NCBI GenBank assembly: GCA_947172415.1
Contig: OX359199.1
Span: forward strand, 6,897,884 to 6,961,883
Length of the DNA stretch: 64,000 nucleotides
From: Chondrosia reniformis
Lineage: Eukaryota > Porifera > Demospongiae > Chondrillida > Chondrillidae
Direction: 5' to 3'
The notes beneath the pieces were generated by a model that was not told where the DNA came from, did no database searches, and worked only from the letters and a program-made list of their open reading frames with translations. A program made the position numbers and the translations under genes. This document shows positions 22,190 through 35,600 of this stretch, piece by piece. Positions within the stretch are counted from its first letter, which is position 1, and each line of letters opens with the position of its first letter.

Positions 22190-25100
22190 TTAGAGGGTAC
22201 CATATGGATCTTCCCCTTGTAATAGGCTTCTTGTCGAATACTTTCCTTCAATAACTTTGCAAATTCTCTTTCTGTGTAGCTTTGACTGCAATCCTAATTC
22301 TTCAAGATCACTGTCATCCATCGATGATAGCAATTCTCCATCAATATGTTCCTAGCGTCAGTAAAAATCATAATAATAACATATACAATCCTATTGTTAC
22401 AACAATTAGACTAGTACCTTTAGTGGCTAATATATTTACTTCAAACACTCACCATTTTGAAACATTCCACATACTGTGGTATATTCATTGCTTTTAAGAG
22501 ATCGATTATTTGTACACAATCTAATGTTTTCAGAAAGTCAATGTTCTCATCAGTTATACTTTTAGATTTCAGTTGCACAGGAGTGCTTGGCATGCTGAGA
22601 GATAAAGTCTGCTTAACTGATGGCCCTAGTCCCTGAGGGGTAGATGGAGGGATTATCTGTGATACCTGAGGAGTTGAAGGAAGGGCTCGCTGCAATACCT
22701 GAGGGGTAGATGGAGGGGCTGACTGTGATACCTGAGGAGTTGAAGGAAGGGCTCGCTGCGATACCTGAGGAGTTGAAGGAAGGGCTCGCTGTGATACCTG
22801 AGGAGTAGATGGAGGGGCTGGCTGTGATACCTGAGGAGTTGAAGGAAGGGCTGGCTGTGATACCTGAGGAGTTGAAGGAAGGGCTGGCTGTGATACCTGA
22901 GGGGTATATGGAGGGGCTGGCTGTGATACCTGAGAAGTAGATGTAGGGGCTGGCTGTGATACCTGAGGAGTAGATGTAGGGGCTGGCTGTGATACCTGAG
23001 GAGTAGATGGAGACGTTGGCTTTGTTTCCCTTGTAATAGGTGGAGGGGCTGGCTGTGATACCTGAGGAGTTGAAGGAAGGGCTGGCTGTGATACCTGAGG
23101 AGTAGATGGAGGGGCTGGCTTTGGGGTAGGTGGAGGGACTAGCTTTGTTGGCTTTGGCATAGGTGGAGGGGGTGGCTGTGGGGCCTGATGGAGGGATGAT
23201 GCTTCTGGAGCAGCAGGTCGAAAGAGGGGTTGATAATGGACGACATCTTGTGGTTGCATATTTTTGTGGTTAATACTCTCATATTGGGATGAACTGGATC
23301 TAACTGGTGGTGGAGGTGCCTTCTTCTTTGGTTTGACCTCTGTTGACATCCCCATGACCATCCCTGGAAGCTGTGGCCCCTTTGGGTCTCCATATTTGGC
23401 TGGAATCAGTGGATCACTACTGCTCTTCTTAGCTGGAATGATGTGAACATATTCTCCCTTGCTCTTGTCACCTTCTGCAGTAGGTGTGGCTCCATCCTTT
23501 GGAGGTAGAGGTGGTCCTGTGTTCTGAATCTTTCCTCTGGTGCCTTGTCTAGTATGCAAGCGGGACTTTGGAGTTATATTATCAGGATCTTCATACAGAT
23601 TTTCTGGATAGTCAATGGTGATTGCTTCGCTTTCCATATCACTTCGGACGTCACTGTACAATTCCTTTTGGGCTTGACCAAATTTTTTATTGCCAAGGCC
23701 AACAATTTTAGAATAATTGGCATTTTTGTCAAGACTGTTATATGCCATTTTGACTTCAGAATAGATGTCCTCTTCCACTGTTGGGTCGAGGAGCTTAATG
23801 GTGACCACATCGATTGGATATGAGACGGGAAGATCAAAGGAAGGCTTGTAGTCATACTGATCCTGATCTTCATTCAAAACTCCACCTATTAACGAGACAT
23901 CCACGCCTTCCTCCAGGAAAGTGAATGTACTTAAGTACTTACAGGATCCACTCTCTCCAAAACATTTCACTTCTAGAGGAAGCTTGAAGTATTGAAGGAT
24001 TTCTGGGATGTAGAGCTTTACATTCTCTGGATCAGCAGAGAAGTGGCCAGTGGCATCAAGCGGTATCTTGACTGTTGAACCCATGGTTGTACGAAATTCT
24101 GCATTTTTCTGACCTTTGAAAATATTCTTCAAGCCCTGCTTTTCAACTGGAAGAAGAAGAGTGCCAGGACGAATGGTATGGCCTCCCTTGTCAGTAATCA
24201 TTTTGTTAACACAGACAATGGGAGGAGTGAGTGATCCAGAAAATATATCAGAAACTTTCTCATACTTGATAGGGCTTCCTATTAGAAGAATATAATAAAT
24301 ATTTCATAGTATAGCCCTTAAACACTCCTTTACAAAATACTTAAATATCATATTAAATCAAAAGTGTATGCCTATAGTCTTTGAAGTGAAAACATACTGT
24401 CATAATCATAATCAAACAGCTACAAGGATTTCTACAGTATATTACAGAAAGTTAAACGAACTTAGATTTACTGTAGTATATGGAAGTAATTTTATATCGG
24501 TTTCAGTTTCAGAGAAAAAAAAATTTTTGAAGTTCAATTCTGTATTAAGATAAAATGTAGTGTCTAAATGTGATCCTGAAGGAATGATGTGTTTCAATGT
24601 GTTGTATATATTGTTAATACAATCAATTCCCATTCTAGCAATTGACATGTTATTTGTTATTTTTTATTTAAATTTCAATTTTAAATTTTAAATCAAGTAA
24701 ACTTTCAATATACATTCAAATTCCTAATTTAAACAGACTTTCCTGACTTTGCATAATAAACCTTCATTATCAGGTTCATATACATTAATATAACAAACAC
24801 TATCCAGAAAATGGTTCTAACACCTGATTAGATAAAACTTCCTTATTATATGGCATTTACTTTAACAACTATTATTGGATTATAATACATTCATACGTAG
24901 GTATATACGTGTACTACAGCAGGATCTATCCATCCATGGAGCCTGATATATCTGGCTTTATTAGACGAGTTACCAGTTTATCTATGTACATAAAACATAG
25001 TATGGATCTTGAGTTGATTGAATTAAGAAAGTGACCTTTCCAGAGAGTATTCCTTATGGTTCAATGAGTAAGCTAAAAACACCATTTTCCTACATACTAT

Positions 25101-25610
25101 TTATGTCTATTCTACAGTAAAAGGCCTATAGGGAATCGAACCTAGTTAGAGTTTTGGATGAGGATACAAGAGTCTTCTCTTTATTCTAGTCCATATTACA
25201 TGGGTCATGCATGGTAATTACATTTTTAATAGGGTCTTAGGGTAATAATACGTGTGTGTAACTGGAAGAAGACACATTTTCCTATTTACTGATAGTTAAG
25301 AAATGTATTATTCCAAGTACTAGTATTAGTTAATATAGTTACCTTTCTCCTGAACAGGACCAAATTGCACACTAGAATGAAGAGGAATGCTGAATACTTC
25401 TCTATACTGTCGTGCTCTCATCACTTTAGTGCGCTTCACAAAGTAGGCTACCATAATCTGTCCTTCTCCAATTGTATCACAATCTTGAGCTCCATAGTAA
25501 CCATTCAAGACTCGGAGGATTTGAGGGAACTTCTCCCGTTTGATTAATTCACCGAGTTTCATAGGCTCTGACAGTACCTCGTGAGGGTATTTATCTCGTA
25601 AACTTGTCAT
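22190..25610 (-). CDS. GAREM-like CABIT and SAM domain adaptor
   Basis: GAREM proteins bind GRB2/SHP2 and link receptor tyrosine kinases to ERK. Exons (minus): 25343-25610, 22453-24278, 22190-22351. Phases agree and give 751 residues. Residues about 20-290 look like a CABIT domain: FPQILRVLNGYYGAQDCDTI, EGQIMVAYFVKRTKVMRARQ, FSIPLHSSVQFGPV, and KYEKVSDIFSGSLTPPIVCV. The middle is proline-rich (KKKAPPPPVRSS) with tyrosine motifs such as GEYVHI. An 11-residue repeat of the type QVSQPAPPSTP is repeated about 15 times from 33-bp DNA units. A SAM domain ends the protein: NIDFLKTLDCVQIIDLLKAM, then HIDGELLSSMDDSDLEELGL. One CABIT plus SAM matches GAREM rather than THEMIS. The start is the first ATG of exon 1; an upstream non-coding exon is possible. 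Confidence 0.85.
25085..25175 (+). mobile_element. Interspersed repeat family A, 5' fragment
   Basis: Contains CCATTTTCCTACATACTATT, AAAAGGCCTATAGGGAATCG, AACCTAGTTAGAG and GATGAGGATACAAGAGTC. Here the block reads GGGAATCGAACC, which resembles a tRNA T-arm (GGTTCGATTCCC on the minus strand), a hint that family A is also tRNA-derived. Lies in GAREM-like intron 1. Confidence 0.55.
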
Positions 25611-27959
25611 TAGCAGTCTCTCTCTGCACAGACAGTAATATATGTAACAGATTGAGATTACAATACAGTTTACTGTATGGCTGCTTCCTAGCTGTACAGA
25701 AATATGGTTTGGTTAATCAAAGTTAGCTTTTACGGGTAAGGGATTTACTAATCTTTAACTTAAAACCATCACCAGAAATGTGTGCTATCCAAGGCATGCT
25801 ACCTTTACTACAAGTCTTTGTTTTGAGGCATACTGAATTTCCAAGTTACTAGGTTGTAGGGCTCTGTTACTGTGCCGATAGGTATATCAACCCTTCCATA
25901 TATTACAGTTCTGTATACATACCTTGTTATATCAGCTGGTCAGTAGTTCTATACTGTGTTCTACTTTCCTCTGTGTACTAAAGTCACAAGTTTTCTTAAA
26001 ATTAAATAAGTTTCCTACAAATTGTACTTGTAGAAGATAACTCAATTTTTCTACAATGCCTTCTCACAATACTGTATTTATGTTACTTAAATCCTTCTGA
26101 AAATTGAAACTCATTAACCCGGTGTCAATTTGGGGCACATTGTTATACCATAACCAGGTGTGGCTTCCTAATGGACACGTTACATATATGATGTGTTGGT
26201 TTGAAGGTAAAATCAACAACATCCTTGAAGGGAAAACAATTGTTATACAGTACAAGTTACAATATATATAGTAATCCAAAGTACTGCAAATAATGTAATG
26301 AATGTATGAGCCCATGGAAGGTCCTGTGTACCAATGTCTAGATAAGCTTTTAAGGGTATTGTTATAGGTACCTCTAATACTTGGCTACATGGTGGAGAGT
26401 ATGGCAAGTCCAAATATAGTTTAAGTCTCTTTGAATATTCACAGAGTGTGCATGCATAAGGTTTGTCACAAAGTACTAACTTTACCAGAGTTATGACTTA
26501 GACTTGTTGCCATGAAACTGGTTACTATAGAAACTCTTTGTTTGTTTTTGGAGGTGAAACTGGGCTGGAAAAGAAAAAATATAATATACATTTTTAGCTT
26601 AAAGTCATACTCTACATGGACATTATAGGCTTAGAAGACAAACATAAAAAGCAAAAGTAAATACATTTAGTTATTTGCTTAAGACAGACTTGGATGAATT
26701 AATACATGCAGATCTCTTTCACAGAAGGCACGTCAATTTACCTATTCCAGTTTGATCTCTAGATCTATAAGTATTGGTTTCCCTAATTCATACTTTTAGG
26801 TATTCCTTCAAACACTCTATGGTTATAGCTAAATTGATTTTGGTACCAATCCTAATTTGGTAATAGACTGTTACCAATGGCAATAGCTGAGTAAAATGTT
26901 TTTTTTTTTTTGCGAGTGATCTTAAAAACATCCACCATGCATGTATGTACTCTAGAGCTGTATGTTGATAGTCATTGAGAGAAATTTGACAATAGGTTAC
27001 ATGAACCCATATATACACAAATTAATTAAAACTTAGCAATAACAACAACATCACACAAGCACACGAAGAGGAATATATCTTCATAAAGTCAGTTGCTATG
27101 GTTGACATGTACATGAACAGATATATGCATAGTCACAGAAGTTATACATTATCTATTCAAACACAAAATTGAGAAGATGTCTCCTTTTTGGCCATTGCAT
27201 AAATTAAATAAGAACATTCAAAAAGAAGTTAGAAGTAGGGATGGGTATGTTTGAAACAGTGACTAGCACTTCTGGAAAGAGTATAATGAAACAAGACATG
27301 TAGTGATCATGTGATAAGGGTAACCATACAGAAGTGTCTTCCCTATCTCATAACATATCATTATTTTAAACCACAGGCATGTAAATCACTCCAATTAAAA
27401 CTTTGACTAATATACCATCTCTTTGCAGCTAGATGATAAGAAGATTATGATGAAATAATAATAATAATTGGGAATTCCATCAGCTGGACTTGTCATACTC
27501 ACAATTCACATTCATAAATTTCAATACTAGACCCAAATTCCATGTTCTCAATTAGTACAAAGTCTCATTCAACAGTATACACAATACACAGATTAATTAT
27601 ATAGTGTATAGATTCTATGTCAAAACTCACTCAAATTAGATATATAACACATTACAATCAAACAAACAGTGTCCATCCAATGTATTGTGAAAAGATTAGC
27701 TATATAGCTAAAAATCTAATTATATAAACATTGTCAATGTTTAGACAACACTAAAAGAAAAGTTGCGAGTGTGAGACAAGTAGAATAATTTCAACAAGTT
27801 TGCAATGTCCAATGTAATAGAATGTATGGCACAAGACCGATTCAAATATCTAACTAGATTTGCGTGCCGTGCATACTGAATTGACACAATTATTGTTTCT
27901 GAGCTTGAGGCCTCAGTAGGATAAGACAAAACTGACGTCATTTCAGAATGATACTACAT
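25611..27959. other. Upstream region of the GAREM-like gene, no gene seen
   Basis: AT-rich sequence with no open frame that I can relate to a protein. It probably holds the promoter and any 5' non-coding exon of the GAREM-like gene. A run of T at 26900-26910 and a TGACGTCA (CRE-like) site near 27933 are the only notable words. Confidence 0.5.
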
Positions 27960-28703
27960 CAGGGTCCGCCTATCCCGCCAAATATAAAAACCGAGGAAAG
28001 TAACTTTCAGTCATTAGCCTACGGGCCATCAACTCTGGAGGTCTATGCTTGAGTAGATTGATGCGCAGACCATGGTAGGAGCACAATCATGGTACACGTC
28101 TATCCAAAAGGGTCATTGGTGTTCGTATAGTGGGGTGGTCTCTCTATATACCTATGGGTTAGTGCCTGGATATGTATCTCACTATTAATCAACTTTGTTG
28201 GTTCTCACTATGCGACCCGTACCTGGAGGTTGGTGTGGATCCAGTGCCACTACGTAGTCGGTCAGGAAGCTATTGTAGGCTGCCACATCAGGTTGGTTTG
28301 GAAGACATTTGCATTACATGCATTTGCAATTTTCATGCGCATGTGCTGTTCGTATGTACATGTATGCCGTTTGTTATGTATTCTCTAATTCAGGTCAGGT
28401 ACGCCGAATCGCTCCCGAGCAGCTTCTCTTACGACGCAAGTAGTGGAAGTGTCAAACAGAGTTGAAAACAATTTTTGGGGCATGAAGTACTTCCACCTCC
28501 TCGTGGTGTGCCCTGGGATCACTCAGTATAGAGTGATGCAAATCAGTAACCATGTGTACTCAAAAGGAGAAGAAACAAGCAAAGCTATAAGAACACACAA
28601 CCATGTAGAACTAATTTATGAACATTTTTTCTTTTTAAATTTAATATTAATTGTATACGTATGTATTTCAGAATTGTCAAACAAATTAAAGTGGTCATTG
28701 TGA
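27960..28703 (+). other. Unexplained GC-richer island with TATA-like element
   Basis: Base composition rises relative to both sides. CCCGCCAAA (E2F-like) is followed by TATAAAAA at 27983-27990, and an initiator-like TCAGTC lies about 25 bp downstream. Beyond it are short frames (a 38-codon one from ATG 28072). From about 28393 there is an open frame of about 100 codons (containing NRVENNFWGMKYFHLLVV) ending near 28703. None is recognisable. This could be an unknown small gene, a non-coding RNA or the 5' region of the GAB-like gene. Confidence 0.3.
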
Positions 28704-28909
28704 ATTGTTAATTTATATATCTCATTGTTGATGATGATGAATTGAGCTCTCCAGATTGGTGTGTAAATTAAAAAGAGCCCATGCAGCTTGTCACAAATGG
28801 ATCCATCTATATAAGCAGTCAGTATACTCTTGCAAATTATTGCATAACATTATAAGCACGTGGGGTAATAATGCAGGAAAAACAACACAAGAAATGTGGT
28901 CCTATATAT

Positions 28910-29155
28910 GAAAAATCTAAGATACCATTTTCCTACATGCTATATGCCTATTCTGTAAAAAGAGCCTATAGGGGAACTAAACCTAAAGAGAGCTTTAGAT
29001 GAAGACACAGGAGTCTTTTCTTCCTTCTTTTCCCTTCTTTCATCTTCTTCTCCTCTGGGTCAGACAGCCGTTTCTGGGAATTCCACCCTTCATCAGTGAT
29101 CCTGGGAGTCTTTGTCTTTTTCTTTATCTTGATCTTCTGTGAATCCTTGGTACAT
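28910..29155 (+). mobile_element. Interspersed repeat family A, near-complete copy
   Basis: Starts AAAATCTAAGATACCATTTT and runs through CCTATAGGGGAACTAAACCT, a pyrimidine-rich TTCTTCC block, GGGTCAGACAGCCGTTTCTG and TTCCACCCTTCATCAGTGAT, to GATCTTCTGTGAATCCTTGG. It is nearly identical to 31268-31512. It ends about 120 bp before the ATG of the GAB-like gene, so it may form part of its promoter or 5' UTR. Confidence 0.75.
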
Positions 29156-29273
29156 TGTATATGATCTCAAGGAGTCAGGTGGAAAGAACATTTTTTTCCT
29201 TTTTCCTCTTTTTACACCTTCTCAATTATAAAGCACCGTATAACACGGGGGAACAGTCAGTGTCCCTGTAAGC

Positions 29274-32012
29274 ATGGAAATTGTTGCCAATACCGTCTTT
29301 CCCGGAACAGTTAAGCAAGGCTATCTTACAAAGTCTCCACCGCTTGAAAAGAGTTCTGGAATAAAGGTATATAGAGCCACGCATGCATACTATGCGCGTG
29401 TATTCATTTTGCGGCGACAACTAATATAAATTATTGAAACTACCTTCGAAATTGCAATTTTGAATCGTAGGTAATATTTATCCTTACAAATTATCACTAT
29501 TTAGATACGATCGATTGGATTACTGCCTGCATGGTAATGCCAAACCGTTTTGCGTATAAAATATTGCGTATAAAATATTGTTTGATTGTCAGCCTATCTC
29601 ATATATATATAATTAACTGCACCACTTGAATTCCCACCATGAAAAGAGAGAAAGCTATAAATAGGTATAGGTTCTCGTATATTGGACAGGTTCCTCTGAC
29701 ACATAAGTAGTACTGTATGATTTCCCATTCATTCGGCTATATAGTTTCAATTTAGCATTGCAATAAATAACTTTCGTGCGAATGCTATTTTGTACTTTCT
29801 CTCTCATAGACAGGTATTGTTAGCGAGAGTATAGAATTGTAGTTAAGACATTTGACTATATCACAACAGTGTTCGATGGTTAACACATCTTATGATCATG
29901 AGCTTTCATGTACCCTGTGAAAATGATGTGAAATAGTATTTTGACTTCTTTACAATTGAATACACAGCTCATGCACTTAGTTTAGTACAATTGGGACTTT
30001 CATAGCTTTTATATACGTGTCATGTAAATCAACTTTATGGCTTACATAATTGCTAATTGCTACACCTATATATGTTTCATTTTCACTACAAACACTGTCA
30101 TTGGGACATATAGTATGGCTTCTTCCAAGATCAGAACAGTTGTATAATATATATAACTTTTATAGGTACATAATATATTTTCCTGGATAATTGAGTATTA
30201 TAACTGTGGTGTGTGATGTAATTATCCTATTCATTGTATCCAATTCATAAACTCTTTAAGCACTTTTAACTTAATTAAAATGTTTTGTTTTTCTGTTATA
30301 TTCTGTAACTCATACTCCCCGCTATGTATCCATTAGAAGAATCACTGAACCATTACATAAGGAATATCAATAAACAGATAATACAATTGAAGTGATATAT
30401 AGTTAAACACAGCAATAAACAAAGACAGTGAAGTTCACTGTAAAGATAATTCAATTTGATAATAATATGCATAATATATGCAAAAGTCAAGTAAAAAGTA
30501 TTTTTGTCACTTTTCATCAATTCACGAAAATGCATGTTTAAGTGTATTATCTTGAATATTATTCCAAAGTTGGTTATTCTCTATACTTTTATGACCATCT
30601 GTTGTTTGTTTTTATGGTTCATAGACAGTAGTTAATTTGTAGGGTTTCAGACTATAACATGGCTTCCATGCTGTCACCTTAGAAGTTCCTCTTTTGAATC
30701 CTAAAGACATGTGTATGCGGTTGGTTGCTGAACATTACAACCCAGTGCATCTTGCTACTTTGAGTGATGGGTTGATTACAATGAGTGAATGACTTGTGAA
30801 CACATTTTGGCCAAATTTTTTAAACTGATACTCGAGACATTGTGTTATTTGCACAAATATGTGAAAACAGGTATTTTCAAATTCAGTCTTATATTACAAC
30901 CACACTACAAGGCATTCAACAATAGCATCACACAGTGTGAGATACAATGGTAGCTTATACAATTATACATATATTACACATAGATATATATTTATCCATG
31001 TACGTATATGTTTATAGTTGTGGAAGAAAAGGTTCTGTATACTCTATAAGAGTGGAGCGGACTACTTTTTTCAGTATTACAAGAATGAAGATAGTGCTTG
31101 GACTTCTCTTCCCAAAGATGTAGTCCCTTTAAAGTCTTGCACAGGTATTAAAAAAGAAGAAGATTTCAAAAGCCACAAAAATGTGTTTTCGGTGGATATG
31201 CCAGGGAGAGTCTACTATTTCTCTGCACTGACACAGTAAGTTGCAGATGTTGGATGGCAATTGTATATGTATGGAAAATCTAAGATACCATTTTCCTACA
31301 TGCTATATGCCTATTCTGTAAAAGAGCCTATAGGGGAACTAAACCTGAAGAGAGCTTTTGGATGAGGATACAGGAGTCTTTTCTTCCTTCTTTTCCCTTC
31401 TTTTATCTTCTTCTCCACTGGGTCAGACAGCCGTTTCTGGGAATTCCACCCTTCATCAGTGATCCTGGGAGTCTTTGTCTTTTCTTTATCTTGATCATCT
31501 GTGAATCTTTGGCATGTATGTACATTTAATGATATGTCTGTGTTACTGTACGTATGCTAATAGTGAGGAAATGGATGACTGGGTACATACCTTCTGCAGA
31601 GTCTTGAAAATGGTACCACAAATTGAGGTATATATATATACCATCGTAATCACAAATTATACATGTATATGTATTATTATTATGTATATAGTCTACACAA
31701 TCAAAAACCATAAGCACACGACCCCTGCCTCCAACTCCAGAGGAAGTCCCTTTAATGGATGGTAGGATGAAAAACAGACCACTCCCACCCCCACCAAACT
31801 CAGCTGCACCTAGCGTAAATCGGAAGATCTCTGAAAGCTATGAAGAAATTTATCCTTGGTCAAACTCAGGAAACAAAACTGAGAGAAAGAACTCTGCACC
31901 CTGCACTCTGAACCCTCCCCCAGCTAATTTGGAATGCAGGAACCCATCCTCAGCCATCCTTTCCATGCCCTATTCTCAAGCTCCTCCCCCACTACCTCCT
32001 CGAATCATGTGA
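29274..32012 (+). CDS. GAB/DOS-like PH-domain docking protein
   Basis: GAB/DOS proteins bind phosphoinositides through a PH domain and recruit SHP2, PI3K and GRB2 by tyrosine and proline motifs. Exons: 29274-29366, 31018-31235, 31564-31627, 31692-32012. Phases agree and give 231 residues. The PH domain spans residues about 10-125. It opens with the family signature KQGYLTKSPPLEKS, joined in phase to LWKKRFCILYKSGADYFFQY, and ends with EEMDDWVHTFCRVLKMVP. The tail has RPLPPTPEEVP, RPLPPPPNS, the candidate phospho-tyrosine stretch ESYEEIYPW, and a final APPPLPPRIM. At 231 residues it is far shorter than animal GAB1/2 (about 700), so it is a minimal docking protein. A family A repeat lies within intron 2. 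Converges with the PH-SH2 gene. Confidence 0.85.
31268..31512 (+). mobile_element. Interspersed repeat family A, near-complete copy
   Basis: Second nearly identical copy within 2.4 kb, in the same orientation as 28910-29155 (start AAAATCTAAGATACCATTTT, end CTGTGAATCTTTGG). It lies between exons 2 and 3 of the GAB-like gene. The high identity suggests recent spread or local duplication. Confidence 0.75.
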
Positions 32013-32678
32013 CTGTCATGTTACTAAATGATTTGTGTTTATATACACTGCAGTGTTGAATGTGTCACACACTCTACAGCAGAACTAAGTTTTTTAATTA
32101 CATTAACAGTCTACATTTATACTGTTACTTGTATTGATTATGTAATTGTGTCAAGATTACTATAAAATAATTGATTTATCAGACCACTATGATCTCAAAG
32201 TTTCCTATTTTTAACACATGGAACCAGAAAAATTCTTCTCAAGATTTTATCCATATTTCCCAGTTTTGAGATGATCCACAATGGCACAATTACAAAGTTG
32301 GCGACAAATAGCTTTGATCTAGATGCTGATCCAAAGTATAACTCACTTTCACACTATTATAGCAATCCTACATATACTGTACTCATGCAACTGTATTCTG
32401 CTGAGTCTTTGAAATCAAACTGTCATTGAATCACCAACTTCTGGCAAGCAGAAACACACAAAATACAAATATTTTCAGTGACACAAGTTGTTCTTTCAAT
32501 GTACAAAAATAACAGTCACCAATACGTACATACATAAGCATGTAAGTATGCAAATATATACACAAAATCACAAAATGTTAAGCTTTTCTATGGAAAAAAC
32601 TTTATATTGATTCACTTATCAAACAAACAATCCTATATAACAATCAATCTCTTCTTCTAGTGATAAATGTGTGGACCC
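32013..32678. other. Convergent intergenic region GAB-like / PH-SH2
   Basis: 666 bp of AT-rich sequence between the two stop codons, presumably the two 3' UTRs. No frame or structured element is recognised. Confidence 0.6.
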
Positions 32679-35600
32679 TTATCGATAAGGGACAGACAGT
32701 GTGAAACATGACTTTGGAAGAAACTCTTTCTTGTAGTGGGATATCAGATCAGTTAAATTTTGAAAGAATGCCCCATGAGTTAGGGAAAACCCTTTGTGCT
32801 ATATACAAATGAAAGAAAAAGTTAATAAATAAAATTTAAAAAACTGTATACATACCTCATCTTGGAATAATTTGTAGTGCTTGCATTCATTTTCATGCCA
32901 CACAGAGATTACCTAAAAAAGAACCATTATCATAGCACTCTTGAATGATGTCATTTTGTGTTACTAAATTTAAGACTCACTAAAGTGGTGCCTGCGTGCT
33001 GGCTGGTTCGTAATAGAAACATTCCATTCACTGCTCTGGAAGTTAGTGAACTACGTATAGAGAAAATGTACATACATTAACATGTGACAATTGGTGAGTC
33101 ACTGACTTGTTTACTGAGACAAGTGAATATTAACTACTACATACATCTTAGCAAGAAGTGGGTGTGGTCAGAAGTGGGTGTGGTCAGAAGTGGGTGTGGT
33201 CAGAGGTGAGAGTGGGAACCTACAGTTTTGCATCCTCTCTGCTCAGCTCGTAAGTCTTTGTCTGTAACTGCTGTTCAATAATTTCCTTATCTACATAGTA
33301 TATGTCCTCACTTCCATTTCCATTCTCCCAATCCTCAACCTGTGTGTGTACATACGTATCCATATATTAAGCAATACAAACAGAATTAAAGGATGTTTAC
33401 TAGATTTCACTAGTGAATCATCTTCATATTTCAACACTTACCAAATCATCGTTATCAACTTGTGGGGGTACATCAGCTATTACATTATCTGGTCTGGATG
33501 GAACACTGGGTTTTGAAATGGAAATGGGTTTTGAATTTGGAATCTGAGGCAGTTCACGCTGCTGAGGTTTTAGTTGCTGTTTTGGGGACTACGCATCAGA
33601 AGACACAGAGTAAGAAGTAAGATTAATTTTCTGTTTGCAGTTAGTGAAATACCACCATCAACAAACTCATTAAACACTACAGATAACCAACTTTCTTGTA
33701 ACCATGGTTACACTCACTGGTGGTAATGGCTGCCTTGGACCATTTCCTATGAGAGATATATATGTACTGTCTGGTTCTGGAGTAAGAAAGTCATGTGATT
33801 CGGGCACTTTATGGATACTTCCTTTCTTAGGAAGTGTCTCAGGAGGTCTCTCTGGTACCTACACACACACATACACATATACACACATACACATATACAC
33901 ACATACGTACACACATACATATGTATATATGTAGTTATAGGGCTTATTTGTCGCGATCATGATGATTGCTGTTGCTCAATAAACTTCACGTATATATGTA
34001 TATGCATGCACGCACTTAGATACGTACGTACAAATATACTTGTGTATGTATGCATAGCTTCATGTACATTGGTAGAAGATCTAATGAGCAAACTACATAA
34101 ATTCAATAATGTTTCAATTGGATCTTCATTACTATACGCAACTCATATTAACCTCGCCCCCAAAATAAGCTGTCTCATATTCTATTCTACGAAACCTGTT
34201 ACACTTACACTTACGCTATGTGTAGAATTTAACCTTGGCAGAATACAATAAAATATCAATTACTATTTCCACATGTCATGTCACTGACTGCATGCACAAT
34301 CCCCCACCCGCCCCCTAACACCTAGGTAATATGGTACACATACAGTAGTAAACACCACCAAATCAATTATCGTACTGGAGGTCCCTTTAGCTTTAGTGTA
34401 GTCGCTTCATGTACGTGATCTTGTGTTTTAGCTGAACCTCCCACAAAGGGGAATACATCCTCTTCATCTCCACTGTCAGAATCACTGATGGCAGAATATA
34501 TCTCCTCCTCCCTGGGAGAAAATGAGACAAACCATTAATTAAGGTTCATTGCAAGTACAGCATTCATGTAGTGTTGTACTGCAGACTAGTTGCATCACGG
34601 TCTACTACGTTCGTAGCTACCAGTGACTTGAGCTTGAGGACACTTACACAACACCAGTCAATGCCTAAACATAACCATACTACGTTTGTCACACTACATC
34701 ACACCACGTTACACTACATCACACCACGTTACACCACATCACACCACGTTACACTACATCACACTACATCACATCACGTTACTCCACCTCACATCACGTT
34801 ACTCCACCTCACATCACGTTACTCCACCTCACATCACGTTACTCCACCTCACACTATGTCACACCACCCATGCCAAGCCACACTTCACTGATAATGAAAA
34901 CCCACCCTGAAAGGGTTATCTGTGTGTCATTGATTTCCTCTTGAAAATGTCTAATCCATGCCTGTGGAATGCAAATAGTAAGTGTTTAACTAACAATTAT
35001 GAAAGTGAAGAGTGAAACTGAATTAACAAGACAAATTAGATGATAGTGTATGAGATATCAGACCAGATGCATGTGAGCTCACTTCCTGTTCATGTTTAGC
35101 TGCAAGGGCTATAAAGTAAGTTCTTTCCAAAGCATGATTAGGAACGACCTTAATAATGAATTGATATAACTGCATCGCATCGCCCTTCTCAACTCTGCAA
35201 GGAATACACATACATACATCATACTTACATACATACGTAACTACAGAAATACACAAGAAGAATTTTTATAGTTTTATTTGGTTCTTGATGAAGAAAATCA
35301 AATTGCCAGTATTAAAAATAACAAAGATATTGAACTAGGTTCCCCTCAATATTTTGCAATGTTGTATCCCACCCCCTCCCCCCCCCCCTTGTGAAATTTT
35401 TTAAAGAAACCCTGAAAGGTCTACCATTGTAAGCATGACAATACAAGCCTACATGCTGCCATTACAAATGTCATTCACACTAGGACCATCTGTAGGGACA
35501 TCTGGATGAGTGTTGCACAATCCTACCTATATTAGGATGAGTGTTGCATAACGTATATTAGGATGAGTGTTGCACAATCCTACCTATATTAGGATGAGTG

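Noticed and set aside
33704..34251. Plus-strand frames of 76-146 codons with THTYTH runs
   Set aside because: They overlie a verified minus-strand PH-SH2 exon and a CA/TA simple repeat.
34571..34910. His/Thr/Ser-rich frames (TSHHVTPPHITLLHL)
   Set aside because: Tandem repeat in a PH-SH2 intron.
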